A stretch of DNA of 64,000 nt, taken from positions 3,474,001-3,538,000 of the forward strand of contig OU612072.1 of NCBI GenBank assembly GCA_914767715.1, written 5' to 3'. A program made the position numbers and the translations under genes. Positions 13,201 to 24,022 of the stretch are shown in pieces; the first letter of the stretch is position 1; the number at the start of each line of letters is the position of its first letter. The notes under the pieces are model-generated. The model was not told where the DNA came from. It worked only from the letters and a program-made list of their open reading frames with translations, and did not search any database. This stretch comes from Membranipora membranacea. Taxonomy: Eukaryota; Bryozoa; Gymnolaemata; Cheilostomatida; Membraniporidae.

Positions 13201-13640
13201 CAGATCCAATGCGGGGGAGGCTGGACGCGCAAGGAGGGCCCCAGCCCTTCGCAGCGTGGCCCAGATCCAATGCGGGGGAGGCTGGACGCGCAAGGAGGGC
13301 CCCAGCCCTTCGCAGCGTGGCCCAGATCCAATGCGGGGGAGGCTGGACGCGCAAGGAGGGCCCCAGCCCTTCGCAGCGTGGCCCAGATCCAATGCGGGGG
13401 GAGGCTGGACGCGCAAGGAGGGCCCCAGCCCTTCGCAGCGTGGCCCAGATCCAATGCGGGGGAGGCTGGACGCGCAAGGAGGGCCCCAGCCCTTCGCAGC
13501 GTGGCCCAGATCCAATGCGGGGGAGGCTGGACGCGCAAGGAGGGCCCCAGCCCTTCGCAGCGTGGCCCAGATCCAATGCGGGGGAGGCTGGACGCGCAAG
13601 GAGGGCCCCAGCCCTTCGCAGCGTGGCCCAGATCCAATGC
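10274..13640. repeat. 61-bp satellite array, about 55 copies
   Basis: A GC-rich unit containing GATGCGGGGGAGGCTGGACG, followed by CGCAAGGAGGGCCCCAGCCC, repeats with a 61-bp period. From about 10340 to 13040 copies are essentially identical. Near the right end there are changes: an extra C near 13063, a G-to-A change (CCGATG to CCAATG) in copies from about 13205 on, and an extra G near 13398. The CCAATG form matches the adjoining 45-bp unit. The unit has no stop in any frame, and 61 is not a multiple of 3, so all six frames stay open for kilobases. These frames are not genes. Confidence 0.97.
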
Positions 13641-16600
13641 GGGGCCCCGCTTGCCCCAATACTTTTTAATGCCCAGATCCAATGCGGGGCCCCGCTTGCC
13701 CCAATACTTTTTAATGCCCAGATCCAATGCGGGGCCCCGCTTGCCCCAATACTTTTTAATGCCCAGATCCAATGCGGGGCCCCGCTTGCCCCAATACTTT
13801 TTAATGCCCAGATCCAATGCGGGGCCCCGCTTGCCCCAATACTTTTTAATGCCCAGATCCAATGCGGGGCCCCGCTTGCCCCAATACTTTTTAATGCCCA
13901 GATCCAATGCGGGGCCCCGCTTGCCCCAATACTTTTTAATGCCCAGATCCAATGCGGGGCCCCGCTTGCCCCAATACTTTTTAATGCCCAGATCCAATGC
14001 GGGGCCCCGCTTGCCCCAATACTTTTTAATGCCCAGATCCAATGCGGGGGCCCCGCTTGCCCCAATACTTTTTAATGCCCAGATCCAATGCGGGGGCCCC
14101 GCTTGCCCCAATACTTTTTAATGCCCAGATCCAATGCGGGGCCCCCGCTTGCCCCAATACTTTTTAATGCCCAGATCCAATGCGGGGCCCCGCTTGCCCC
14201 AATACTTTTTAATGCCCAGATCCAATGCGGGGCCCCGCTTGCCCCAATACTTTTTAATGCCCAGATCCAATGCGGGGCCCCGCTTGCCCCAATACTTTTT
14301 AATGCCCAGATCCAATGCGGGGCCCCGCTTGCCCCAATACTTTTTAATGCCCAGATCCAATGCGGGGCCCCGCTTGCCCCAATACTTTTTAATGCCCAGA
14401 TCCAATGCGGGGCCCCCGCTTGCCCCAATTACTTTTTAATGCCCAGCTCCAATGCGGGGCCCCGCTTGCCCCAATACTTTTTAATGCCCAGATCCAATGC
14501 GGGGCCCCGCTTGCCCCAATACTTTTTAATGCCCAGATCCAATGCGGGGCCCCGCTTGCCCCAATACTTTTTAATGCCCAGATCCAATGCGGGGCCCCGC
14601 TTGCCCCAATACTTTTTAATGCCCAGATCCAATGCGGGGCCCCGCTTGCCCCAATACTTTTTAATGCCCAGATCCAATGCGGGGCCCCGCTTGCCCCAAT
14701 ACTTTTTAATGCCCAGATCCAATGCGGGGCCCCGCTTGCCCCAATACTTTTAATGCCCAGATCCAATGCGGGGCCCCGCTTGCCCCAATACTTTTTAATG
14801 CCCAGATCCAATGCGGGGCCCCGCTTGCCCCAATACTTTTTAATGCCCAGATCCAATGCGGGGCCCCCGCTTGCCCCAATACTTTTTAATGCCCAGATCC
14901 AATGCGGGGCCCCACTTGCCCCAATACTTTTTAATGCCCAGATCCAATGCGGGGCCCCACTTGCCCCAATACTTTTTAATGCCCAGATCCAATGCGGGGC
15001 CCCACTTGCCCCAATACTTTTTAATGCCCAGATCCAATGCGGGGCCCCACTTGCCCCCAATACTTTTTAATGCCCAGATCCAATGCGGGGCCCCACTGCC
15101 CCACTTGCCCCAATACTTTTTAATGCCCAGATCCAATGCGGGGCCCCACTTGCCCCAATACTTTTTAATGCCCAGATCCAATGCGGGGCCCCACTTGCCC
15201 CAATACTTTTTAATGCCCAGATCCAATGCGGGGCCCCACTTGCCCCAATACTTTTTAATGCCCAGATCCAATGCGGGGCCCCACTTGCCCCAATACTTTT
15301 TAATGCCCAGATCCAATGCGGGGCCCCACTTGCCCCAATACTTTTTAATGCCCAGATCCAATGCGGGGCCCCACTTGCCCCAATACTTTTTAATGCCCAG
15401 ATCCAATGCGGGGCCCCCACTTGCCCCAATACTTTTTAATGCCCAGATCCAATGCGGGGCCCCACTTGCCCCAATACTTTTTAATGCCCAGATCCAATGC
15501 GGGGCCCCACTTGCCCCAATACTTTTTAATGCCCAGATCCAATGCGGGGCCCCACTTGCCCCCAATACTTTTTAAATGCCCAGATCCAATGCGGGGCCCC
15601 CACTTGCCCCAATACTTTTTAATGCCCAGATCCAATGCGGGGCCCCACTTGCCCCAATACTTTTTAATGCCCAGATCCAATGCGGGGGCCCCACTTGCCC
15701 CAATACTTTTTAATGCCCAGATCCAATGCGGGGCCCCACTTGCCCCAATACTTTTTAATGCCCAGATCCAATGCGGGGCCCCACTTGCCCCAATACTTTT
15801 TAATGCCCAGATCCAATGCGGGGCCCCACTTGCCCCAATACTTTTTAATGCCCAGATCCAATGCGGGGCCCCACTTGCCCCAATACTTTTTAATGCCCAG
15901 ATCCAATGCGGGGCCCCACTTGCCCCAATACTTTTTAATGCCCAGATCCAATGCGGGGCCCCACTTGCCCCAATACTTTTTAATGCCCAGATCCAATGCG
16001 GGGCCCCACTTGCCCCAATACTTTTTAATGCCCAGATCCAATGCGGGGCCCCACTTGCCCCAATACTTTTTAATGCCCAGATCCAATTGCGGGGCCCCAC
16101 TTGCCCCAATACTTTTTTATGCCCAGATCCAATGCGGGGCCCCACTTGCCCCAATACTTTTTAATGCCCAGATCCAATGCGGGGCCCCACTTGCCCAATA
16201 CTTTTTAATGCCCAGATCCAATGCGGGGCCCCACATGCCCCAATACTTTTTAATGCCCAGATCCAATGGCGGGGCCCCACTTGCCCCAATACTTTTTAAT
16301 GCCCAGATCCAATGCGGGGCCCCACTTGCCCCAATACTTTTTAATGCCCAGATCCAATGCGGGGCCCCACTTGCCCCAATACTTTTTAATGCCCAGATCC
16401 AATGCGGGGCCCCCACTTGCCCCAATACTTTTTAATGCCCAGATCCAATGCGGGGCCCCACTTGCCCCAATACTTTTTAATGCCCAGATCCAATGCGGGG
16501 CCCCACTTGCCCCAATACTTTTTAATGCCCAGATCCAATGCGGGGCCCCACTTGCCCCAGATACTTTTAATGCCCAGATCCAATGCGGGGCCCCACTTGC

Positions 16601-16775
16601 CCCAATACTTTTTAATGCCCAGATCCAATGCGGGGCCCCCACTTGCCCCAATACTTTTTAATGCCCAGATCCAATGCGGGGCCCCACTTGCCCCAATACT
16701 TTTTAATGCCCAGATCCAATGCGGGGCCCCACTTGCCCCAATACTTTTTAATGCCCAGATCCAATGCGGGGCCCA
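13631..16775. repeat. 45-bp satellite array, about 70 copies
   Basis: The unit starts GATCCAATGCGGGGCCCCGC and continues TTGCCCCAATACTTTTTAAT, period 45. It shares CCCAGATCCAATGCGGGG with the end of the 61-bp array. Copies up to about 14880 carry CCCCGCTTG and form a 12-bp palindrome (GCGGGGCCCCGC). Copies from about 14900 on carry CCCCACTTG, breaking it. Single-base indels in homopolymer runs are scattered. At about 15093 one copy carries a short duplication (CCCCACTGCCCCACTTG) resembling the 9-bp unit that follows. Confidence 0.97.
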
Positions 16776-17945
16776 ACTTGCCCCACTTGCCCCACTTGCC
16801 CCACTTGCCCCACTTGCCCCACTTGCCCCACTTGCCCCACTTGCCCCACTTGCCCCACTTGCCCCACTTGCCCCACTTGCCCCACTTGCCCCACTTGCCC
16901 CACTTGCCCCACTTGCCCCACTTGCCCCACTTGCCCCACTTGCCCCACTTGCCCCAGCCCCACTTGCCCCACTTGCCCCACTTGCCCCACTTGCCCCACT
17001 TGCCCCACTTGCCCCACTTGCCCCACTTGCCCCACTTGCCCCACTTGCCCCACTTGCCCCACTTGCCCCACTTGCCCCACTTGCCCCACTTGCCCCACTT
17101 GCCCCACTTGCCCCACTTGCCCCACTTGCCCCACTTGCCCCACTTGCCCCACTTGCCCCACTTGCCCCACTTGCCCCACTTGCCCCACTTGCCCCACTTG
17201 CCCCACTTGCCCCACTTGCCCCACTTGCCCCACTTGCCCCACTTGCCCCACTTGCCCCACTTGCCCCACTTGCCCCACTTGCCCCACTTGCCCCACTTGC
17301 CCCACTTGCCCCACTTGCCCCACTTGCCCCACTTGCCCCACTTGCCCCACTTGCCCCACTTGCCCCACTTGCCCCACTTGCCCCACTTGCCCCACTTGCC
17401 CCACTTGCCCCACTTGCCCCACTTGCCCCACTTGCCCCACTTGCCCCACTTGCCCCACTTGCCCCACTTGCCCCACTTGCCCCACTTGCCCCACTTGCCC
17501 CACTTGCCCCACTTGCCCCACTTGCCCCACTTGCCCCACTTGCCCCACTTGCCCCACTTGCCCCACTTGCCCCACTTGCCCCACTTGCCCCACTTGCCCC
17601 ACTTGCCCCACTTGCCCCACTTGCCCCACTTGCCCCACTTGCCCCACTTGCCCCACTTGCCCCACTTGCCCCACTTGCCCCACTTGCCCCACTTGCCCCA
17701 CTTGCCCCACTTGCCCCACTTGCCCCACTTGCCCCACTTGCCCCACTTGCCCCACTTGCCCCACTTGCCCCACTTGCCCCACTTGCCCCACTTGCCCCAC
17801 TTGCCCCACTTGCCCCACTTGCCCCACTTGCCCCACTTGCCCCACTTGCCCCACTTGCCCCACTTGCCCCACTTGCCCCACTTGCCCCACTTGCCCCACT
17901 TGCCCCACTTGCCCCACTTGCCCCACTTGCCCCACTTGCCCCACT
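16776..17945. repeat. 9-bp satellite (CCCCACTTG)n, about 130 copies
   Basis: A nearly perfect 9-bp tandem array follows directly from the last 45-bp unit and uses that unit's own CCCCACTTG segment. One visible irregularity is CCCCAGCCCCACTTG near 16950. On the minus strand it reads GGGGCAAGT repeated, that is, four-G runs spaced by five bases, an ideal quadruplex-forming pattern. The translated tripeptide repeats are artefacts. Confidence 0.97.
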
Positions 17946-20180
17946 GTGGTGGCAAGTGGTGGCAAGCGATGGCAAGCGGTGGCAAGCGAAGCATGCGAAA
18001 CAAGTGAAGCAAGTGAGGCAAGTGAAGTAAGTGAGGCAAGCGAAGCAAGTGGGGCAAGCGAAGCAAGTGGGGCAAGTGAAGCAAGCGAAGTGGAGCAAGT
18101 GGTGGCAAGTGAGGCAAGCGGTGGCAAGCGAAGCATGCGAAACAAGTGAAGCAAGTGAGGCAAGTGAAGCAACTAAAGCAAGCGAAGCAAGCGAAGCAAG
18201 CGAAGCAAGCGAGGCAAGCGAGGCAAGCGAAGCAAGTGAAGCAGGTGAAGCAAGAGAAGCAACTGAAACAAGTGAGGCAAGTGAAGCAAATAAAGCAAGT
18301 AAAGCAAGCGAAGCAAGGGAAGCAAGTGATGCAAGCGGTGGCAAGTGATGCATGTGAAGGCAAATCGTGGCAAGTGAAGAAAGCGAAGCAAGCAAAGCAT
18401 GCAAAGCATGCAAAGCAAGTAGAGCAATTGGTGGCAAGTGAAGCATGTGAAGGCATATCATGGCAAGTGAAGAAAGCAAAGCAAGCGAAGCAAGTGGTGG
18501 CAAGTGAAGCAAGCAAAACAAGTGAAGCAAGCGAAGCATGCGATGCAAGCGAAGCAAGTGAAGCAAGTGAGGCAAGCAAAGCAAGCGAAGTAAGTGTAGC
18601 AAGTGGTGGCGAGTGAAGCAACTGGTGGCAAGTGAAGCAAGCGAAACAAATGGTGGCAAGTGAAGCAAGTGAAGCAAGTGAGGCAAGTGGTGGCAAGTGA
18701 AGCAAGCGAAGCAAGGGAAGCTAGGGAAGCAAGGGAAGCAAGTGAAGCAAGTGGTGGCAAGTGAAGTAAGTGGTGGCAAGTGAAGCAAGTAGTCGAAAGC
18801 GAAGCAAGTGACGCAAGTGAAGCAAGCGAGGCAAGCGAAGCAAGTGAAACAAGTGGTGGCAAGCGATGCAAGCGAAGCAAGTGGTGGCAGTTGAAGCAAG
18901 CGAAGCAACCGAAGCAAGCGAAGCAAGGGAAGCAAGGAAAGCAAGTGGTGGCAAGTGGTGGCAAGTGAAGCATGTGGTCGAAAGTGAAGCAAGTGTGGGG
19001 GCAAGCAATGCAAGCGAAGCAAGTGGTGGCAAATGGAGCAAGTGGTGACAACTGAAGCAAGCGAAGCAAGCGAAACAAGGGAAGCAAGGGATGCAAGTGG
19101 TGGCAAGTGAAGCAAGTGGTCGAAAGTGAAGCAAGTGTGGTGGTAAGCGAAGCAAGGGAAGCGAATTTTGACAAGTGAAGCAAGTTGTCAAAAGTGAAGC
19201 AAGCGAAGCAAGTGAAGCAAGCGAAGCCAGTGAAGCAAGCAAAGCAAGCGAAGCAAGCGAAACAAGTGGTGGTAAGCAATGCAAGCGAAGCAAGTGGTGG
19301 CAAATGGAGCAAGTGGTGACAACTGAAGCAAGCGAAACAAGGGAAGCAAGGGATGCAAGTGGTGGCAAGTGAAGCAAGTGGTCGAAAGTGAAGCAAGTGT
19401 GGTGGTAAGCGAAGCAAGGGAAGCGAATTTTGACAAGTGAAGCAAGTTGTCGAAAGTGAAGCAAGCGAAGCAAGTGAAGCAAGCGAAGCAAGTGAAGCAA
19501 GCCAAGCAACCGAAGCAAGCAAAGCAAGCGAGGCAAGCGAGGCAAGCGAGGCAAGCGAGGCAAGCGAGGCAAGCGAGGCAAGCGAGGCAAGCGAGGCAAG
19601 TGATGGCAAGTGATGGCAAGTGAAGCTAATGGTGCCAAGTGGCAAGTGGCAAGCAAGTTAAGTAAGTGAATCAAGTGAAGCAAGTGAAGGCAAGTTGTGG
19701 CAAATTGTTGCAAGTGAAGCAAGTGAAGGCAAGTTGTGGCAAATTGTTGCAGGTGAAGGCAAGTGTAGGCAAGTGGAAGCAAGTGTAGGTAACTGGAAGC
19801 AAGTGTATGCAAGTCAGAGCGAGTGGGAGTATATTGAAGTAAGTGAAGGTAAGTGGAAGTATGTGGCAGTCAGTGAACGTAAGTGGAAGTAAGTGAATAC
19901 AAGTAGAAGTGAGTGAAGTAAGTGAGTGCAAGTTGAGTAAGTGGTAATAACTATACTGCAAGTAGAAGAAAATTTAAATGGGGGTCAGCGCAGACAAGCA
20001 AAAGTATTTGAAGGTAACCGTTGGCAAGCGGAAGTATGTGACAGTAAATGTAGATAAGTGGAAAGAAGATGAAGTAAGATTAGGCAAGAGAAAACAAATA
20101 AAGGCAAGTGAAGGTGTCGATGGGAAGTGGAATTTAGTTGCAGTAAGTGTGCGCAAGTGTAAAAAGATTAAACTACCTTA
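17946..20180. repeat. Inverted, diverged 9-bp array with higher-order repeats
   Basis: From 17946 the plus strand reads GGCAAGTGG then GCAAGTGAA/GCAAGCGAA units, the reverse orientation of the preceding 9-mer. Units vary most away from the junction; by about 19700-20180 only spaced AAGTG/AAGTA words remain. Longer units are superimposed: a block with AAATGGAGCAAGTGGTGAC recurs at 19031 and 19302 (271 bp), and CATGTGAAGG at 18351 and 18444 (93 bp). Long Ser/Leu/Ala- or Lys/Gln-rich open frames here come from the repeat. Confidence 0.9.
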
Positions 20181-21320
20181 AATTACCTTAAATTGTACTT
20201 TGTTTGTTTCAAACCAGATTAGTGCACAATGATACCACTTTTTCAATGTGGAATCAATATTGAGTACTGCCAGGTAGTCCAGTATTGCACAATCATGTCT
20301 TAAACTCCACCAAGAATACCCATATTAACTAAAACGATTATTTTGCAAAATGAGAAGCAGTACTCATCTCACAAAAAAATATGCGAAGCATAGTATGCGG
20401 TAAAGGTGCCACTTATGGCCTCTTTTATTCAGCAAAATATCAAAAATATCTTTCTAGAATATTATTACAAGATGCATTTGTTCAGTTGGTCTTTAGCATC
20501 AAGGATTTTCATTTCATCGCGATGAATCAGTGTAAAAACACAAGCCCCATAGCATTATTGTTAAGATTCAATAATTATTTCCATTATATACACTGCATGG
20601 TCGACAAAAGAATAAATCTACCTGGAGAAGTTGCCAGTTGGGGTTTCCTCAGTTTTAATATTTGAAAGGTCGGTTTACACTTCACTCACGCTCATTCCTG
20701 TACACTCTGATGCATTCCTATAGGTTGTAGGTCACATAACGGCTATAAATGAAGTAAATATAAAAAATAATTGTAATAATATCATTACACAAACTGTTTT
20801 TAGTTGAATTGGACTCAGGCAAATGAATTAATCCATTGTCCATTTTTTACTGTATTATATCATGTATTATCAATGTTTTGTCTCAGTTTAACACATGTAT
20901 TATGTATTATTATTTTTCCATCAAACTTGGTATCCGGGGGGGGGGGGAGGAAATGAATAATAAGTCATTGGGCGATGTAGTCAGGTTGGCAGTGGCTATA
21001 CAATAGCTGCGGAGAAGTTTGAGGCAAACTATGATAGCATCAAGGAACATACAGATTTAGCTCCTTTTAATTATCCTCACCTTATTTTACCTTATATTAC
21101 GTTTTCACATCCATTTACCGTGTGTATATAATTCCACCAATTCCGATATAAATAACAGGGAGGAGGGAGAGAAATTTTCAAAGTCTGGCATTCCTCTGTA
21201 AGGTTTTCAGATTGAAAGGAAGGAGAATAGAAACTCACGGTTACACAGCCCTTATGACCTTGAGGTAATTGACTTCTGATTGGTCAGAAGTAGGGAATCC
21301 CACTTTAATTCAATTTAATA
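20181..21320. other. No gene recognised
   Basis: AT-rich sequence between the end of the decayed satellite and the first duplicated exon-like block. A run of G residues occurs near 20936-20948. A 94-codon open frame at 20381-20665 has no recognisable features and is probably chance. Confidence 0.4.
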
Positions 21321-21329
21321 TCATTATTT

Positions 21330-21440
21330 ATACTTACATTCTGGCAGTAACAGGGAGTGATGTATATATCTTATGACTGAATGTTTTGTTTTTCACCGAA
21401 TCAAAGATACCTTAGGAATCTCACCTACAGTAAAATAAGA
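21330..21440 (-). pseudogene. Decayed duplicate of the 22.4-22.5 kb exon pair
   Basis: Both the 39-nt exon and the 14-nt micro-exon at 22.4-22.5 kb have a counterpart here, with acceptors and donors in place. The micro-exon counterpart (GTGAGATTCCTAAG) brings an in-frame TGA after the preceding codon would be completed. So this copy seems inactive, or is spliced differently. Confidence 0.5.
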
Positions 21441-21555
21441 ATGTGGTGAGAACATGTACTCAGCATGAGACAACAAGCAGTCGGTCTCATTTCCAATAAA
21501 ATTTATTGTTTTTCTCTTAGAAGCATGTTGGTTAAAATCACAAGGTATAGTCACT

Positions 21556-21702
21556 CCCTGCATCCGACAAATGGGCGGAGAAAATAGGGCGCCTTAAGTG
21601 CAAGGCAACACCGTCTGCGCCAAGTGATCTCAGTTTGTAGGCAGGTTGGAGCACACCTGGGGTTCCAACAAACCATAGCAGTCAGTGGACTGCAGTGGAT
21701 TT
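21556..21702 (-). mobile_element. SINE body fragment (same family as 6.8 kb)
   Basis: In reverse complement this matches the body of the SINE at 6774-6985, with CCAGGTGTGCTCCAACCTGC, CAAACTGAGATC and the ending CTCCGCCCAT. The tRNA head is missing, so it is 5'-truncated. Confidence 0.65.
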
Positions 21703-22147
21703 CTTACCCGCTTCCTTCTCAAACTTCCATACTGGAGACCGGTGCTCTGAGACATGCCCTACTACATCATCATGAGGCACCATAACGCATAAGCATATGT
21801 AAAGTTTGAATGCAACTCTATCTCTCAAGTTTTGCTCGCAGTTTTTTACACCTAGAAATGTTGTCATTAGATGACTGACAGCCATTCGTTAATCTGATAG
21901 GCGAGTATGCTGTGGTCTCACTCTTGCTGCAAGAGTGTGTAACCTGAAGGCTAGGTAACAATATCCAGTTATTTTTTCCAGATGGACTTAAATTAGGAGT
22001 TCAGACATAACAGATTAGATGTAAAAGTGGCGTATTTAGTTAGGGACAGTTTTGTGTTTACCAGTTAAGGAAGTTTAAGCAAGATGGTCCTTACCTTTGA
22101 TATCAGATGATCGCAGGGCCAGCAGCGCAGGTTTATGTAATATAACA

Positions 22148-23135
22148 TCACAAGAGGTCTTGGTTTGTTAACGCTTCAGTTTCAACAGCTAGAGTCTGTG
22201 CCTCAATTAGAGCGAGTCTCGGTGATGCGTTATATCTTTGTATTATGGCAATACCACTCTCTTCTGTAACCCCTAGAAATCATTTAGTGGCATGATTACG
22301 CTGAGATACACAACACTGGATAAATCATGCAGGTTGTTTTACTGCTACTTTAGTCCCCGTTGGCGGAAAGTGTTTTGTCTTATTTTAATTAATGGGTTAT
22401 GTATATTATTGTTCGTACTTACATCCTAGCGGTAACAGGGAGTGATGTATGTATCTTAAGACTGAATATTTCATTGTTCGTCAAGTGCAAGTTACCTGCA
22501 GTATCCCACCTACAATAAAATAAAATTTGGTGAGAACATCTGCTTGGCCCACAACAACAGACAGTCAGTTGCTTTCATTTCCAATATTAAAACCATAAAC
22601 AGTCTAGAAAATTAATATTAAAAAGAACTTCGTATCTTCATGGTCTGTCTGCAATTTCCTCCAGATTGTGACTTTGCCAAGTATTGACTGATGATTAGAC
22701 TTATTATCTAATTCTTGATGTAAGAATATGTAACCTGAAGTACAGGTAACAAAACCAAGTTAAATTTTCCAGCTGGAGTGAAAAAAGGAGTCCAGAACAA
22801 TATTAGAATGAGAAAAGATTATATTTTAAAGTGGTTTTTTAGTTTTACCCACCCAGTATAAAATTTAGTTTGTGTTTACCAGATCAGGAAGTTAAAGCCG
22901 GATAGAACTTACCTTTGTCCTTCTCCTTTTGCAATTGCAAGCCAGCAGCAAATTTTTAGAAAAGCTTGTAACCAATATATCCCATGTTTGGTATGTAACA
23001 TCAGAAGAGGTGATGGTTTGTTATCACTATCAGTTTCAACAACTAATGCTTGCGCTTCCATAAAAGGAGAGTCTCGGTAAAAGCTACAAGTCTCCATATC
23101 ATATTCCATGATAATATCAATCTCTTCTGTAACAC
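22148..23135 (-). CDS. Putative tandem-family gene with a 14-nt micro-exon (unknown function)
   Basis: Four exon-like blocks on the minus strand join in consistent phase: 23135-22913, 22509-22496 (14 nt), 22461-22423 and 22272-22148, ending at a TGA. The first reads VTEEIDIIMEYDMETCSFYR, then DSPFMEAQALVVETDSDNKP. The last begins VTEESGIAIIQRYNASPR and seems to be a duplicate of the first. Each block has AG and GT borders. A decayed copy of the first exon lies at about 32640-32825 with a stop. I do not recognise the protein. Upstream, 23422-23390 encodes MVKILLLICLQ (signal-peptide-like) before a GTGAG donor, but its phase does not fit the next exon, so a linking exon or a different start is needed. 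Confidence 0.4.
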
Positions 23136-23389
23136 CTAGAAATGTAAAGTGGCATTATTTCAAAGCGTTACAAAGCATTCAGGATGTTTCCCATTAATTC
23201 CAGCCATAATAATTTAACTTTCAGTTTTCAAGTTTTTGTGATACGGAAATACAGCAGTCAAATTTGTATCCTCTGTTTTATATTTGGTTGTCAGAATTTC
23301 TCTTTTTTATGACATTGTGAAGTATGAAATGTGACAATAGATGAAAGCTGTAGCTGTATACTAAAAAAATCATAACACAGTTTTCTCAC

Positions 23390-23422
23390 CTGTAAGCATA
23401 TCAGAAGCAGTATCTTAACCAT
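23390..23422 (-). CDS. Candidate signal-peptide exon
   Basis: ATG at 23422 opens MVKILLLICLQ and runs into a GTGAG donor at 23389. A short upstream ORF (ATG CGA AAA CTA ... TGA) precedes it. This is the right place for the first coding exon of the 22.1-23.1 kb gene. It ends in phase 0 while the next recognised exon needs phase 1, so the link is unproven. Confidence 0.35.
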
Positions 23423-23789
23423 CGACTGGATCCGATGACTGATATTCTCAACAAAGAGCAGCAGAACAAAGGCTAGCTAGTTTTCGCATATGTCCACTTT
23501 AGCTTGAAATCAGGCTATGACTGCTGCCGACCTGAAAAATATCAAATAACAGGAGTGAGATTGAGTGAGATTGAAGTGGCAGGATCTCTTTTGGAATTCA
23601 CATTGTGGTGATAATGGTTTGTTTTGGCTATCAATCTGGGCAATGAGATAAAATATAGTAGATCTTAGGAGTTTGGACCTGAAACTTTGTGTGCAAACCT
23701 ACCCATATGTTATGTACTTAGTACTTACATAATTTTTTCTTAGGATTATTACGTCGAACATGTCCTTCCAAGTTGCTCCTTTGCAGTGT

Positions 23790-23910
23790 CTTGCTTCAAT
23801 TAGAACTTTTCTCCACAGCTATAACATACTTGTGTCATCTATACATATTAGCTATCAGTTACCATAATCTCCTTCACAGCAGACTTGGATGTATGGCGAT
23901 TCTGATTCTG
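23790..23910 (-). pseudogene. Decayed copy of the Cys-rich terminal exon
   Basis: Aligned by eye with the exon at 37009-36904: same TTTTAG/TTGTAG acceptor region, then GCTGTGAAGGAGATTATGG and, after an insertion, GCTGTGGAGAAAAGTTCTAA. An in-frame stop interrupts the Cys-rich frame. It lies just left of the nested mobile-element insertion. Confidence 0.45.
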
Positions 23911-23977
23911 GCTAAAACATGCAATATAATTGTGTATGGTTAACAGGAATCCAACTCTACAATTTGAACATCCACGC

Positions 23978-24022
23978 TTTTTGTGTGTGTGTGTGTGTGT
24001 TTTGTGTGTGTGTGTGTGTGTA
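23978..24022. repeat. (TG)n microsatellite
   Basis: Two runs of alternating TG separated by TTTTG. It marks the left boundary of the inserted mobile-element block. Confidence 0.9.

Noticed and set aside
10127-16435. Open frames of up to 1312 codons on both strands
   Set aside because: They translate the 61- and 45-bp satellites in every frame at once; no start context, introns or domain structure.
10274-16775. Regular repeats resembling a CRISPR array
   Set aside because: The units are contiguous with no unique spacers, and the surrounding genes are eukaryotic and intron-split.
16386-19812. Long frames of GAS, LAP, HLP, TCP, GKW, VGQ or Ser/Leu repeats (silk- or antifreeze-like appearance)
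   Set aside because: Direct products of a 9-bp tandem repeat; all three frames on both strands are equally open.
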